A program made the position numbers and the translations under genes. A stretch of DNA of 64,000 nucleotides from Pelagicoccus mobilis (lineage in GTDB: Bacteria; Verrucomicrobiota; Verrucomicrobiia; Opitutales; Opitutaceae): contig NZ_JAENIL010000002.1 in the NCBI RefSeq assembly GCF_016595505.1, positions 62,001 through 126,000 of the forward strand. The letters run 5' to 3'. This document shows positions 50,866 through 59,580 of this stretch, piece after piece; position 1 is the stretch's first letter, and the number at the start of each line of letters is the position of its first letter. The notes beneath the pieces were generated by a model. It made no database searches. It had not been told where the DNA came from and worked only from the letters and a program-made list of their open reading frames with translations.

Positions 50866-52565
50866 AGCTTCTCGATCTCAATAAATCGAAATCCGTTCTT
50901 CTCATCTTCGATCTCAACCCAAGCCTCAAAGCTGACAGGTCCTTTCTCAAGATACACCTTTTCGAAGCGGCACTGAGACTCCGCATAGAGTATCGAGTTT
51001 TCAATGACGCTTTCACCAACCTTTAGTGTGACCGGATGCGTTTTCTTCAACAACTCGCTCCATTGGCAGGTGATGCGATAATAGCCTGCAGTCTTCACAT
51101 CCAGACTGAAGACTCCATTATCGCCATCAAAGAGTCCTCCGCCTTTCCAATCCTGGCGCGACAAGACCACAGGATTCTCTCGCTCGCTCCCGACCCAAGT
51201 TCGTACGGACGTAAAGTCCGACTCCATCACACCGTCGAACCACGAATCATAACGTTCTTTCAAGCGTTCGACAATTTCCGGACGATCCCCTGCCAGATCC
51301 TTTGTTTCCAGAGGGTCCGCACTTAAATCGTACAGCTCGAATTTCGCAGTTTCGAGGGAATACGGTTCAATCCCTCTGCCTACCGCTTGAACCAATTTGA
51401 AATGACCATTGCGTACCGCAATATTTCGATACCTTTCAGGCTCCAGTCCACGGTGGAACTGAAAGTAAAACGTTCGCTCCGGCCAATCCGTCTCCCCTTC
51501 ATCCAACAGAGGAAGCAAACTCCTTCCATCGAATGCGACCTTTTCGGGATAAGGGACTTTGCAAACGTCCAGGATTGTCGGCATCAGATCCTCAACCGAT
51601 CCCACCTCATTGAGCCTTTTTCCATTTCCTTTCCCTCCCGGCAATTTGATTAACGCAGGAACGCGTATCCCATTTTCATATACATAGGTTTTTCTCCCAC
51701 GCAATCCGCTCTCCCACAAATCTTCTTGCTTATGCAAACTCGAGGTACCGTTGTCGCCTACGAAAACGAAAAGCGTATTCTCCGAGGCCCCTGCACGATC
51801 CACCGCATCGACGATTCTTCCGAAATTATCGTCGATATTCGTGATCATACCGTAGTAACGAGCCGTCTCCTCACTCAAACCCGCTTCTCGATACGGGTCC
51901 GCGTACGAGTCCGCCACGGTCAAAGGGTGATGCGGCGTATTGGGAGCCCAATACACGAAAAACGGCTTCTCGCCCGCTTCCGCGATAAACTCCACTGCCG
52001 CATCCGTAAAGGCATCCACGCAGTAGCCCTCAAACTCCCTTTCGATGCCGTTTTCAAGAAGCGGCGCATTGAAATAATTATCACGCCCCAGCGGACTATA
52101 CGGAGCCCCAATCATGCCGCCAACGTGAGTAAGGGAATAATCGAATCCCTGATCGATCGGGCGCGCTGGAGCATTGTCGCCAAGGTGCCACTTGCCGAAC
52201 ATTCCCGTCCGATATCCTGCCCCTTTAAGCGCTTCGGCAATCGTCACTTCACTCGGCTTCAAAATCGACCGCGCCTCTTGAGTATCGATCACGCCCGTCT
52301 TCAAAGCGCTGCGGCCGGTCATCAAGCTCGCCCGAGTCGGCGAACACACCGGACAGGCATAGAACTGTTCGAAAACCGTCGCCTCGGATGCGAAACGATC
52401 CAGCACCGGCGTCTTCAAATGCGGATTCCCATTAAAGCCCACATCGCTGTAACCTTGATCATCCGTTATAACCAGTACGACATTGGGGCGCTGTGCGAAC
52501 CCTTCCGAGAACAGCAGCGCCAAAACGCCCATTAAAGCGACTATTCTAGATTCGAGGACTTTCAT
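50862..52565 (-). CDS. Secreted arylsulfatase-family sulfatase with C-terminal extension
   Basis: A 567-residue type I sulfatase with a signal peptide ending near 'SEGFAQ'. The formylglycine motif is 'CSPTRASLMTGR' with Cys74. 'ITDDQGYSDVG' gives the first metal ligands, 'GKWHLGDN' the active-site Lys/His pair and 'FVGDNGTSS' the second metal region. Residues about 470-567 after the sulfatase fold form an extra beta-rich domain, perhaps carbohydrate binding. The gene is coupled to the next sulfatase by a 4-base overlap. Operator copy E lies 56 bases upstream, between it and the divergent kelch-SSS transporter gene, which suggests common control of desulfation and uptake. Confidence 0.93.
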   Translation of the reverse strand: MKVLESRIVALMGVLALLFSEGFAQRPNVVLVITDDQGYSDVGFNGNPHLKTPVLDRFASEATVFEQFYACPVCSPTRASLMTGRSALKTGVIDTQEARSILKPSEVTIAEALKGAGYRTGMFGKWHLGDNAPARPIDQGFDYSLTHVGGMIGAPYSPLGRDNYFNAPLLENGIEREFEGYCVDAFTDAAVEFIAEAGEKPFFVYWAPNTPHHPLTVADSYADPYREAGLSEETARYYGMITNIDDNFGRIVDAVDRAGASENTLFVFVGDNGTSSLHKQEDLWESGLRGRKTYVYENGIRVPALIKLPGGKGNGKRLNEVGSVEDLMPTILDVCKVPYPEKVAFDGRSLLPLLDEGETDWPERTFYFQFHRGLEPERYRNIAVRNGHFKLVQAVGRGIEPYSLETAKFELYDLSADPLETKDLAGDRPEIVERLKERYDSWFDGVMESDFTSVRTWVGSERENPVVLSRQDWKGGGLFDGDNGVFSLDVKTAGYYRITCQWSELLKKTHPVTLKVGESVIENSILYAESQCRFEKVYLEKGPVSFEAWVEIEDEKNGFRFIEIEKL

Positions 52566-52620
52566 ACAATTTATCTAGCGTCTCTTCTGTTCTTGCCCCT
52601 TAGACCTGTCCAATTCTTCG

Positions 52621-52639
52621 TAATCTGACTGTCAAATTG
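52621..52639. promoter_or_regulatory. Operator-like element, copy E
   Basis: TAATCTGACTGTCAAATTG keeps the GACTGTC core and matches the reference at 14 of 19 positions, the weakest copy. It lies between the divergent sulfatase and transporter genes. On the minus strand it reads TTGACA, possibly a -35 box of the sulfatase promoter; a convincing -10 box was not found. Confidence 0.52.
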
Positions 52640-52742
52640 ATCCTCCATCGCAAGTTCACCGGAACTCTCTTCATCTCTCGAACGTCCTTGCTGCTTGCAG
52701 CAAAGGGAAGAAGAACAATCCCCTTATTCTCTCACGAAACCG

Positions 52743-55187
52743 ATGCTCCCTTTCCGACTTCTAGTCCTCCTCACCTTATTGGCTACGCCCTTCTTCGGAC
52801 CTAGCACCTATGCAGAGCAAACGCAGGGGCTCACGTTCTCGTCCCTTCCCGAAGCGCCCCTTTCCCTCGAAGGAAGCTTCAAAGGACGACTCGGAGACAC
52901 CGTCATCCTCGCAGGCGGCCTTGCGAAAAACGGAGCGTCCAATACAAAGGTATTCGCTTTATTCAAAGACGCCGAAGAATGGCGAGAAATCGGTACGCTC
53001 GAGCACCCTTGGCACAACGGCGCCTCTGTTGTCGATGGGAATAAACTTCTGCTCATCGGCGGTGAAACGAACGGCAAGGCAACTGCCAAAACGATGAGTC
53101 TCTCGCTGGCCGGCCAAGACGGAATCAAAACGAAAAGGCTTCCCGACCTGCCCACCGCCCTAACAAACCCAGCCGCCACGGTCAAAGGCGGCACCCTCTA
53201 CGTCGCAGGCGGCACCACCGATGGGACCCACCAAGGATCCACAAACTCCTTTATATCCCTCGAGCTCTCCGATCCCAATGCCGCCTGGGTCGAAAGGACC
53301 TCGTGGACTAGCCCCGCTCGACACTCCGCTTTTCTCATCAACTCCGTGGATACGATTTCCCTAATCGGTGGAATCGGAAGCGATGGTTCGCCTACCACGG
53401 ACAGCCCCGTTTTCCATCCGGTTAAGGGCTGGAGAACGAACGATTCGACGTCTCCTCAAGGAAGGATCCTCGACGCCGCAAAACTCGGCGACTCCCACGC
53501 CATCGCTCTGATAAATGACGGCACCCAAACCGCGCTCAATCTGTATCATATGATTGGCGACACTTGGATCAGCTCCACTGAAGCTCAGCCGCCGCTATCC
53601 AACAGATCGCAGCTCATTTCCAGCGGAGAGAGTTTCCTCATCATAGATGAAAACGCAGCCCTCGAAGTCGAACTTCCTGCACCGGACACGAATTATGGCT
53701 GGTACGACCACACATCGGTTGCCCTCTACTTCATCGCTCTCGTCTACATCGGTTTTTACTTCACCAAAAAAGGGAAGAGCTCTGAAGAGTACTTCCGTGG
53801 CGGCCACCGTATTCCTTGGTGGGCGACCGGCATGAGTCTCTTCGCCACCGGCGCCAGCGCTTTGAGTCTAATGGCCATGCCTGCAAAATCCTACGCAGGC
53901 AATTGGGCCTTCTTTGCCATCAGCCTCTACTTCCTCATCGCGCTGCCTATCGCGATGTATCTTCTCGCGCCCCTCATTCGCAAACTGAACTACGGGACCG
54001 CTTTCGAATACCTGGAAGACCGCTTCGGGCTCTCAGTCCGCATGCTCGGTAGCACGATCTTTGCCTTGGGCCAAATCCTTGGTCGTATGGGCACTATCCT
54101 CCTCTTTCCAGCCGCTGCCCTCGACGCCATCGCCGGGATCCCCATGGAGCTGAGCGTGCCGGTCATGGGCATCGTCACCATCGCCTACACCTACATGGGC
54201 GGACTCTCGGCCGTAATCTGGACCGACACCATCCAAGGATTCGTCATGATCGCCTCCGTATTGGGATGCTTGATACTCGCCTGGACGAAGATCGACATGC
54301 CCACAACAGAGATATGGACGACTCTGCAGGACCAATCGAAACTGCATGTGTTCGACTGGGGAGCCTCCTTGAGCACGGAAAACGTTACCACCGTCTTCAT
54401 CGGAGTGATCGCTCTGACTCTCCTCTACATAGGCGACCAGAACTTCGTGCAACGCGTGCAATGCACCCGTAACCTCCGCGAAGCGAAGAAGGCGATCGCC
54501 ACCCAACTCGGAGTCGCCATTCCCATCAACTTCCTCCTCTTCGCGCTCGGCACCGCCCTCTTCATTTTCTACAAAGCTCAGCCCGCTGAACTAAGCCCCA
54601 CGATTAAGACCGACGGCATATTCCCCTTCTTCGCCGCTCAGCAACTCCCCCCAGGCGTGTCCGGCTTCGTAATCGCTGCCCTGCTCGCCGCCACCATGTC
54701 GACGATATCCAGCAGCCTATGCAGCGTATCCAATCTCATCGTCGACGATTACTATAAGCGGTTCTCGAAAAAGGCTACCGATGCCAAAGCCGTTCGCGTC
54801 GGACGTTGGGCGATACTGCTCATCGGAGTATTCGGGGTCTCATCCGCATTCTACCTCAACTCCTTCGAAACACCCTCCCTATGGGATCTCTTCCTGCGAG
54901 TGGCAAGTATCATATCTGCCACTACAATCGGAATCTACACTCTCGGGCTCCTAACGCAAAAGGCAAACGAGATAGGCGTCCTAGCCGGAATCGCTGCCGG
55001 AATGATTGCCACCTACTTCGTCGCCCAAGACGAGGCTATCATCTTCTGGCTCTACCCAGTATACGGATCCCTCGTCACCATGGCAGTAGGCTACGCGGTA
55101 AGCCTTGCCACCGGCGGTAACCGAAAAGACATCGAAGGCCTCACGCTCGCCACCCTAAAAAACCGCAAAGGCGGCCTCGACGATTGA
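52743..55187 (+). CDS. Kelch-propeller fused to sodium:solute symporter
   Basis: An 814-residue membrane protein started at the ATG at 52743, which yields a signal peptide (MLPFRLLVLLTLLATPFFG). Residues about 25-310 hold kelch-like repeats, each with a glycine-rich strand pair such as 'VILAGGLAKNG', 'LLLIGGETNGKA', 'LYVAGGTTDGTH' and 'ISLIGGIGSDG'. They should form a periplasmic beta-propeller. From about residue 330 a sodium:solute symporter follows ('SSEEYFRGGHRIPWWATGMS', 'YTYMGGLSAVIWTDTIQGF') with about 13 membrane segments. A comparable propeller-transporter arrangement is known in SSS carriers for sialic acid and related sugars. The propeller might capture or epimerise sugars before uptake. 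It is divergent from the sulfatase pair with operator E between. Confidence 0.87.
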   Translation: MLPFRLLVLLTLLATPFFGPSTYAEQTQGLTFSSLPEAPLSLEGSFKGRLGDTVILAGGLAKNGASNTKVFALFKDAEEWREIGTLEHPWHNGASVVDGNKLLLIGGETNGKATAKTMSLSLAGQDGIKTKRLPDLPTALTNPAATVKGGTLYVAGGTTDGTHQGSTNSFISLELSDPNAAWVERTSWTSPARHSAFLINSVDTISLIGGIGSDGSPTTDSPVFHPVKGWRTNDSTSPQGRILDAAKLGDSHAIALINDGTQTALNLYHMIGDTWISSTEAQPPLSNRSQLISSGESFLIIDENAALEVELPAPDTNYGWYDHTSVALYFIALVYIGFYFTKKGKSSEEYFRGGHRIPWWATGMSLFATGASALSLMAMPAKSYAGNWAFFAISLYFLIALPIAMYLLAPLIRKLNYGTAFEYLEDRFGLSVRMLGSTIFALGQILGRMGTILLFPAAALDAIAGIPMELSVPVMGIVTIAYTYMGGLSAVIWTDTIQGFVMIASVLGCLILAWTKIDMPTTEIWTTLQDQSKLHVFDWGASLSTENVTTVFIGVIALTLLYIGDQNFVQRVQCTRNLREAKKAIATQLGVAIPINFLLFALGTALFIFYKAQPAELSPTIKTDGIFPFFAAQQLPPGVSGFVIAALLAATMSTISSSLCSVSNLIVDDYYKRFSKKATDAKAVRVGRWAILLIGVFGVSSAFYLNSFETPSLWDLFLRVASIISATTIGIYTLGLLTQKANEIGVLAGIAAGMIATYFVAQDEAIIFWLYPVYGSLVTMAVGYAVSLATGGNRKDIEGLTLATLKNRKGGLDD

Positions 55188-55389
55188 GAATCGATTCAGC
55201 GCAATACGACTTTTACTTTACCCCCTGACAGCATGCGACCTATCAATTCGCATCTCATGACTTACCAAGCAGGTCAAACTCACCTGCTCTAGGCTTGTGG
55301 CGACCTGAATGGTTCCGACCGAAGCCATGTCAGATCACCTTCCCATCGCAAAGGTCTTTTCAAAAACCTTCGCTCTCAACCACTCCCTT

Positions 55390-56793
55390 ATGTCGATTTC
55401 AATACGCTCCGTTTCAATCGAACGACACGATGTAAGGACACGCATGCCATTCAAATACGGCATAGCAACGATGACAGACCTGCCACACTGTTTCATCCGC
55501 GTGACAGCCGACATCGATGGAGCTGATGCGCAAGGCATTTCAGCCGATCATCTGCCTCCAAAGTGGTTCACAAAAGAACCCGAAAAGGACCCCATCGACG
55601 AAATCGATGAAATGCTGTGCGTCATCGAAAAAGCAGGCCAATTCGCTCGAGAGATCGAGGAGAAAAGCGTCTTTGCATTTTGGAAGACGCTTTACGATCG
55701 CCAAGATGCTTGGGCCAAACAACAGAACATCCCACCCCTGCTCGCCAATTTCGGAACATCGCTCATCGAACGAGCGCTCATCGACGCCTTCTGCAGGTAT
55801 CGCGAACAACCGTTCCATTCCCTCCTTCTTGAAAACGCGTTCGGGATACAATGGGATTCGATTCGCACCGAACTCGCCGAATCCTCTCCCAAGGATCTAT
55901 TGCCTTCCCGTCCTCTGGAAACCCTCTCCATCCGCCATACCGTCGGACTCGGCGATTACATACGCGAATCGGACATCCCCGAATCCGAGCGTCTGTCCGA
56001 CGGTCTTCCCCAATCCCTGGAGAACTGTATTCGGTTCTACGGTACAAAAGACCTTAAGATCAAGGTGAATGGAAAGGTCGACTCCGACATAGAGCGACTC
56101 CAAGCAATCGCAAAGACCTTCTCGGAACTAGGAATCCAAGACTTCGCATTTTCAGTAGATGGGAATGAACAATTCAAGGATGTCGCGACCTTCAAGTCGT
56201 TTTGGGAGACGCTGAGGAGCAATAACGACTCTAGGAGTTTCCTCGATGCTTTGCTCTTCATAGAACAGCCCTTTCACCGAGACGTCGCTTTGAATGACTC
56301 TATTGGCGACGCATTAAAAGCCTGGATCGATGCCCCTCCCATCATCATCGACGAGTCCGACGGCGAAATCGAATCGATGCCGAGAGCGCTCGAGCTGGGT
56401 TATCGAGGGACGAGCCACAAGAACTGCAAAGGCGTTTTCAAAGGCATCATCAATCGGGCTCACATAAATCTGCTGAACCGCAATTGCGGCAAAGAGCGCC
56501 ATCTCATGAGCGGAGAAGACCTTTGCAATATCGGCCCAATCGCCAATCATCAAGATTGCCTAGTCCAAGCCTCTCTCGGCAATGCCTCAGTAGAACGGAA
56601 CGGGCATCACTACTTCAAAGGAATATCCGTATTCGATATCCAATTGCAACGAAACGCGCTTAGGAGCTTTCCCCAACTCTATACCCAGTCGGATGACGGC
56701 TACGTTCGTCTCAACATCAAAAATGGGCAACTCCCTACCAAGGACCTCACCGCAACACCTTTCGGAACGGATGACAGTCATTTCGGCTATTAG
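55390..56793 (+). CDS. Enolase-superfamily (mandelate racemase/MLE-like) enzyme
   Basis: A 467-residue protein when started at the ATG at 55390; an earlier ATG at 55327 is also possible. The C-terminal barrel shows the superfamily sites: 'DLKIKVNG' (K-x-K acid/base pair), 'FSVDGNEQF' (first metal Asp), 'LLFIEQPF' (metal Glu), 'IIIDESDGEIES' (third metal acid) and 'SHKNCKGVFKGI' (second Lys). This two-lysine pattern resembles the muconate-lactonizing/dipeptide-epimerase side more than rhamnonate dehydratases, which use His-Asp. The chain is about 70 residues longer than usual. It follows the transporter gene by about 200 bases on the same strand. A sugar-acid dehydration or epimerisation is likely; substrate unknown. 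Confidence 0.72.
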   Translation: MSISIRSVSIERHDVRTRMPFKYGIATMTDLPHCFIRVTADIDGADAQGISADHLPPKWFTKEPEKDPIDEIDEMLCVIEKAGQFAREIEEKSVFAFWKTLYDRQDAWAKQQNIPPLLANFGTSLIERALIDAFCRYREQPFHSLLLENAFGIQWDSIRTELAESSPKDLLPSRPLETLSIRHTVGLGDYIRESDIPESERLSDGLPQSLENCIRFYGTKDLKIKVNGKVDSDIERLQAIAKTFSELGIQDFAFSVDGNEQFKDVATFKSFWETLRSNNDSRSFLDALLFIEQPFHRDVALNDSIGDALKAWIDAPPIIIDESDGEIESMPRALELGYRGTSHKNCKGVFKGIINRAHINLLNRNCGKERHLMSGEDLCNIGPIANHQDCLVQASLGNASVERNGHHYFKGISVFDIQLQRNALRSFPQLYTQSDDGYVRLNIKNGQLPTKDLTATPFGTDDSHFGY

Positions 56794-57239
56794 GATCTGC
56801 CAAGACAAAACGCTCATCTCTAATTCATAGATACAAGTTTTCCTAATATTCCGGAATATTCTAACGACCACAGTTGAGACCGATAGCCCAATCACCTGGC
56901 TCACAGTCGCGCCCAGAAACGAGATTTTCAAAAACACGTCGCATGACTACTATCTAATCGAATTCAACAAAATGCCCTTCCAACAGTCGCTTCGCTGCCC
57001 CGTAAACTTCAGAAGTGCTCATTCTCAACTCGCTTGCGAGCACAGCGTTAGGAAGCTCCTATTCTTCAAATAGAAGCATCAACGCGACCCCAACATCTTC
57101 AGAATTCATTGTCATCGGCCAATATTCACGATTCGCGAATAGCGAATACTCAAACGATTCTCAACTCGACGAACCCACTTTCGATTACACCTACCGACAC
57201 CTATCCTATTTTTAAACTACTGATAGACAAAGCCCCGTC

Positions 57240-57298
57240 CCAATCTCGGATCTCCCACCATTTCCTGCCGAAGCAACATATCGAAGCTTCGGCTTTTT
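57240..57298 (+). repeat. tRNA 3'-end-like sequence with terminator, unit 1
   Basis: CCAATCTCGGATCTCCCACC plus ATT (57240-57262) includes the last 17 bases of the tRNA-Val gene at 9.6 kb (TCTCGGATCTCCCACCA). It is followed by GCCGAAGC (57267-57274), a 11-base loop, GCTTCGGC (57286-57293) and five T, a good terminator. No tRNA body precedes it. Confidence 0.85.
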
Positions 57299-57420
57299 CG
57301 TTTCTGGCGAGTAAACCGAATTGATCCGAGACGCGAACTCGGAGAGTTTGACGAAAGGAGCAAAGCGACTGGAGAAGGGACATGCAACGCATGGGTCCGA
57401 AGGACTTGAGCAAAGCTCAA

Positions 57421-57477
57421 CCAATCTCGGATCTCCCACCATTTTGACCGAAGCAAGAAGGCGATGCTTCGGTTTTT
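57421..57477 (+). repeat. tRNA 3'-end-like sequence with terminator, unit 2
   Basis: The same 23 bases recur at 57421-57443, exactly 181 bases after unit 1, again followed by a terminator (ACCGAAGCA at 57447-57455, TGCTTCGGT at 57465-57473, then T5). Stem sequences differ slightly but preserve pairing. The sequence between the units is not a tRNA. Confidence 0.85.
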
Positions 57478-57736
57478 CAGTACCCAAACCACACGTATTC
57501 TTCTGAATATCAATATTTTGCGACACATCCAGTGTTCTTCTTCGATTTTCAGAAAAATGAAATTAAACGACACACTTACCCTCTAATGGGGCACAAAGCG
57601 GAACCACTCGGCATCGTCCTGTCTTCCGTTCATTCAGCACCCAAAGACAAAGAGATCAATAAGCTACGAGCAGTACAAACAGCTCTTTTCTTGGGCTTAC
57701 CGACACCGCCCCACTTCGGAAGCCCCTTTTCAGTGA

Positions 57737-57914
57737 ATCAAACCAGCTGAACAGGATAAATACAACGAAATCGAGTACATGCCAATCAAGGATGTCATCA
57801 AACTCTTCGTTCGAGGCGAATTACGAGGAAGCTGACACACGTGCTCTATTGGCTCTGAGTTTTTTGAGGGCGTTCGAGCTTCCGCTATCAGCAGAATCGA
57901 AAGGATATATTTAG
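57737..57914 (+). pseudogene. Frameshifted gene remnant, possibly Nudix-like
   Basis: One frame reads 'YNEIEYMPIKDVIKLFVRGE' then 'LRGS' and stops at 57833. A different frame from 57831 continues with 'DTRALLALSFLRAFELPL' to a stop at 57912. The joined sequence resembles the C-terminal end of Nudix hydrolases, where a 'MP...V..L...GEI.D..T..AL' pattern is common. The start of the gene is missing. The family call is weak; decay by frameshift is the main observation. Confidence 0.3.
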
Positions 57915-58153
57915 ATTACTATAAACAAACGCTGTTCACGCCGACTTGGAAAACCAAGAAAAGCCGTAGTCAGCTCGTCGAAGAGCACCCAGTCGTAATA
58001 TAGCAATGGATACGAAGAGTTTCCGACTCCGCATTTGCCCCTTCCCTGCAAGAACATCAAGAGCCAAGCAGAGCAAAAATCCTGGAAAGCCAAAACAGCA
58101 AGAAGCCGTTATTGGAAAAAGTATAGAGCTCTCAGGGAAGCAGGTCTAGCCGC

Positions 58154-59557
58154 CTAAGACTTGCTCTTCTTGGGAAGTGTAAACTGCTTCACGTTCTTTT
58201 GAGGTAACAACTTCCTCAATTTTTCGATGAGCTTGCTCTTCCTCGGGTCCGAGGCCAAGTTTGTCCACTCGTTCGGATCCACGCGGTGATCGTATAGCTC
58301 CTCGCTGCCATCTGCATAGCTGATGTAACGCCAATCTTTCGTGCGCACCGAATGATTGTTTTGAAAGAGAGTCGTTATCGCAGCATGCGGCCAATCAGCA
58401 TCAGCATCCACTAACAAAGGAGCGACACTATTTCCTTCCACTACCGGGTTCTCCGACAAACCGCAAAGATCGACCAACGTAGGATAGATACTCAACAATT
58501 CGACAGGTTGATCAACGACCTTGCCCTCGTCACCTCCTGGGTAACTAACGATGTACGGCACGCGCGTGGATCGCTCCCAGAGGGTCCACTTCGCCCAATG
58601 ACGCTTTTCACCCAGATGGAATCCATGATCAGCATAAAACACAATGATCGTATTGTCCGCATGGGGACTCTTGTCCAGGGCATCAAGCACCCTACCCACC
58701 TGTTCATCCGTCCAGCGGATACAAGCCAGATACGAACGCATCGCTTCGTACCACTTCTCATTACTGTTCTTCTCAACCCAGTCCTGAGATGCTGGATACG
58801 GGCTATAGATTATTTTCTTCGCATGCTCTGATATGTCGTCGAGATCATCTGTTTTCACCAGCGGCAGACGCAACTCACCTGAAAGATCCGGGTGATTGTA
58901 AACACGTTCGGGCGAAAAGAACGGAACGTGGGGTCGGTAAAAACCGAGGGAAAGAAAGAAGGGACGATCATACTCCTTTCCAAGTTGGTCAATCGCCCAG
59001 GATGCATCTACGTAGTCGGCGAACTTCTCTTCATTGTAGGTTTGCGGTCCAAAATCCCATAGCCAGTGCATATGATCGGGCCGCTCTGTTTGCACAGCCT
59101 CATCCAAGTCGATCCATTGCCCAGGACGAGGTCCTTCCACCTCAAAGTCCCCCTTCGGCAACTTCGACGCATGGTAAAGCTTCCCTGTCGTCATGGTCAG
59201 GTAGCCATTCGCGGCGAAATGCCTCGGCAAGCTCACATGCTTAGAATAGAAAGCAGGTGTTTGGGCCGAGTTTGGCTTATTGTCGTAGAAGCCTGTAGTT
59301 GAGGGACGCATACCAAACATCAAACTCGTCCGCGAAGGGTTACAGATCGGAGCCTGGCAATGTGCATTCGAGAAGAGAGTACCTCTTTTCGCAAGCCGGT
59401 CTATATTCGGAGTTTTCGTATCAGGATGCCCATTGAGGGCGCCGATCCAGTCGTTCAAATCATCAACCGCGATCAAGAGAACGTTTGGCTTTTCAGCACT
59501 CGCTCGAAGAAACGGGATAAACAAGGCAAGGGTCAGGGTGCAGAGGAGCGTTTTCAT
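58154..59557 (-). CDS. Secreted sulfatase, iduronate-2-sulfatase-like
   Basis: A 467-residue type I sulfatase with a signal peptide ending near 'LRASAE'. The formylglycine motif is 'CNPSRTSLMFGMRPS' with Cys72. 'IAVDDLNDWIG' is the form of the first metal site common in iduronate-2-sulfatase-like enzymes, and 'FYADHGFHLGEKRHWAKWTL' gives the second metal site and active-site residues. 'DRPFFLSLGFYRPHVPF' is also typical. It should remove sulfate from a uronic acid or other sugar of the target polysaccharide. It is followed on the same strand (upstream, toward higher numbers) by GH2 and rhamnosidase genes; the GH2 stop is 24 bases before its start, so these three are likely one operon. Confidence 0.93.
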   Translation of the reverse strand: MKTLLCTLTLALFIPFLRASAEKPNVLLIAVDDLNDWIGALNGHPDTKTPNIDRLAKRGTLFSNAHCQAPICNPSRTSLMFGMRPSTTGFYDNKPNSAQTPAFYSKHVSLPRHFAANGYLTMTTGKLYHASKLPKGDFEVEGPRPGQWIDLDEAVQTERPDHMHWLWDFGPQTYNEEKFADYVDASWAIDQLGKEYDRPFFLSLGFYRPHVPFFSPERVYNHPDLSGELRLPLVKTDDLDDISEHAKKIIYSPYPASQDWVEKNSNEKWYEAMRSYLACIRWTDEQVGRVLDALDKSPHADNTIIVFYADHGFHLGEKRHWAKWTLWERSTRVPYIVSYPGGDEGKVVDQPVELLSIYPTLVDLCGLSENPVVEGNSVAPLLVDADADWPHAAITTLFQNNHSVRTKDWRYISYADGSEELYDHRVDPNEWTNLASDPRKSKLIEKLRKLLPQKNVKQFTLPKKSKS

Positions 59558-59580
59558 ATTTGGGCTTAAAAAGAAGCGAA

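Larger units (their letters stand above)
56794..58153. other. Gene-poor region with repeats and decayed frames
   Basis: About 1.36 kb without an intact gene. It contains two tRNA-3'-end-plus-terminator repeats (57240 and 57421) and a frameshifted remnant (57737-57914). A final open stretch ends in 'SRYWKKYRALREAGLAA' and a stop at 58155-58157, looking like the tail of a lost gene. The base composition of the left third is more AT-rich than the neighbouring genes. The region looks like an insertion hot spot or a site of deletion. Confidence 0.6.

Noticed and set aside
57240-57477. CRISPR-like array
   Set aside because: There are only two units, spaced 181 bases apart, and each contains a tRNA end and a terminator.
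57240-57477. Complete tRNA genes
   Set aside because: Only the T-arm end and acceptor strand are present; no D arm, anticodon stem or 5' acceptor strand precedes them.
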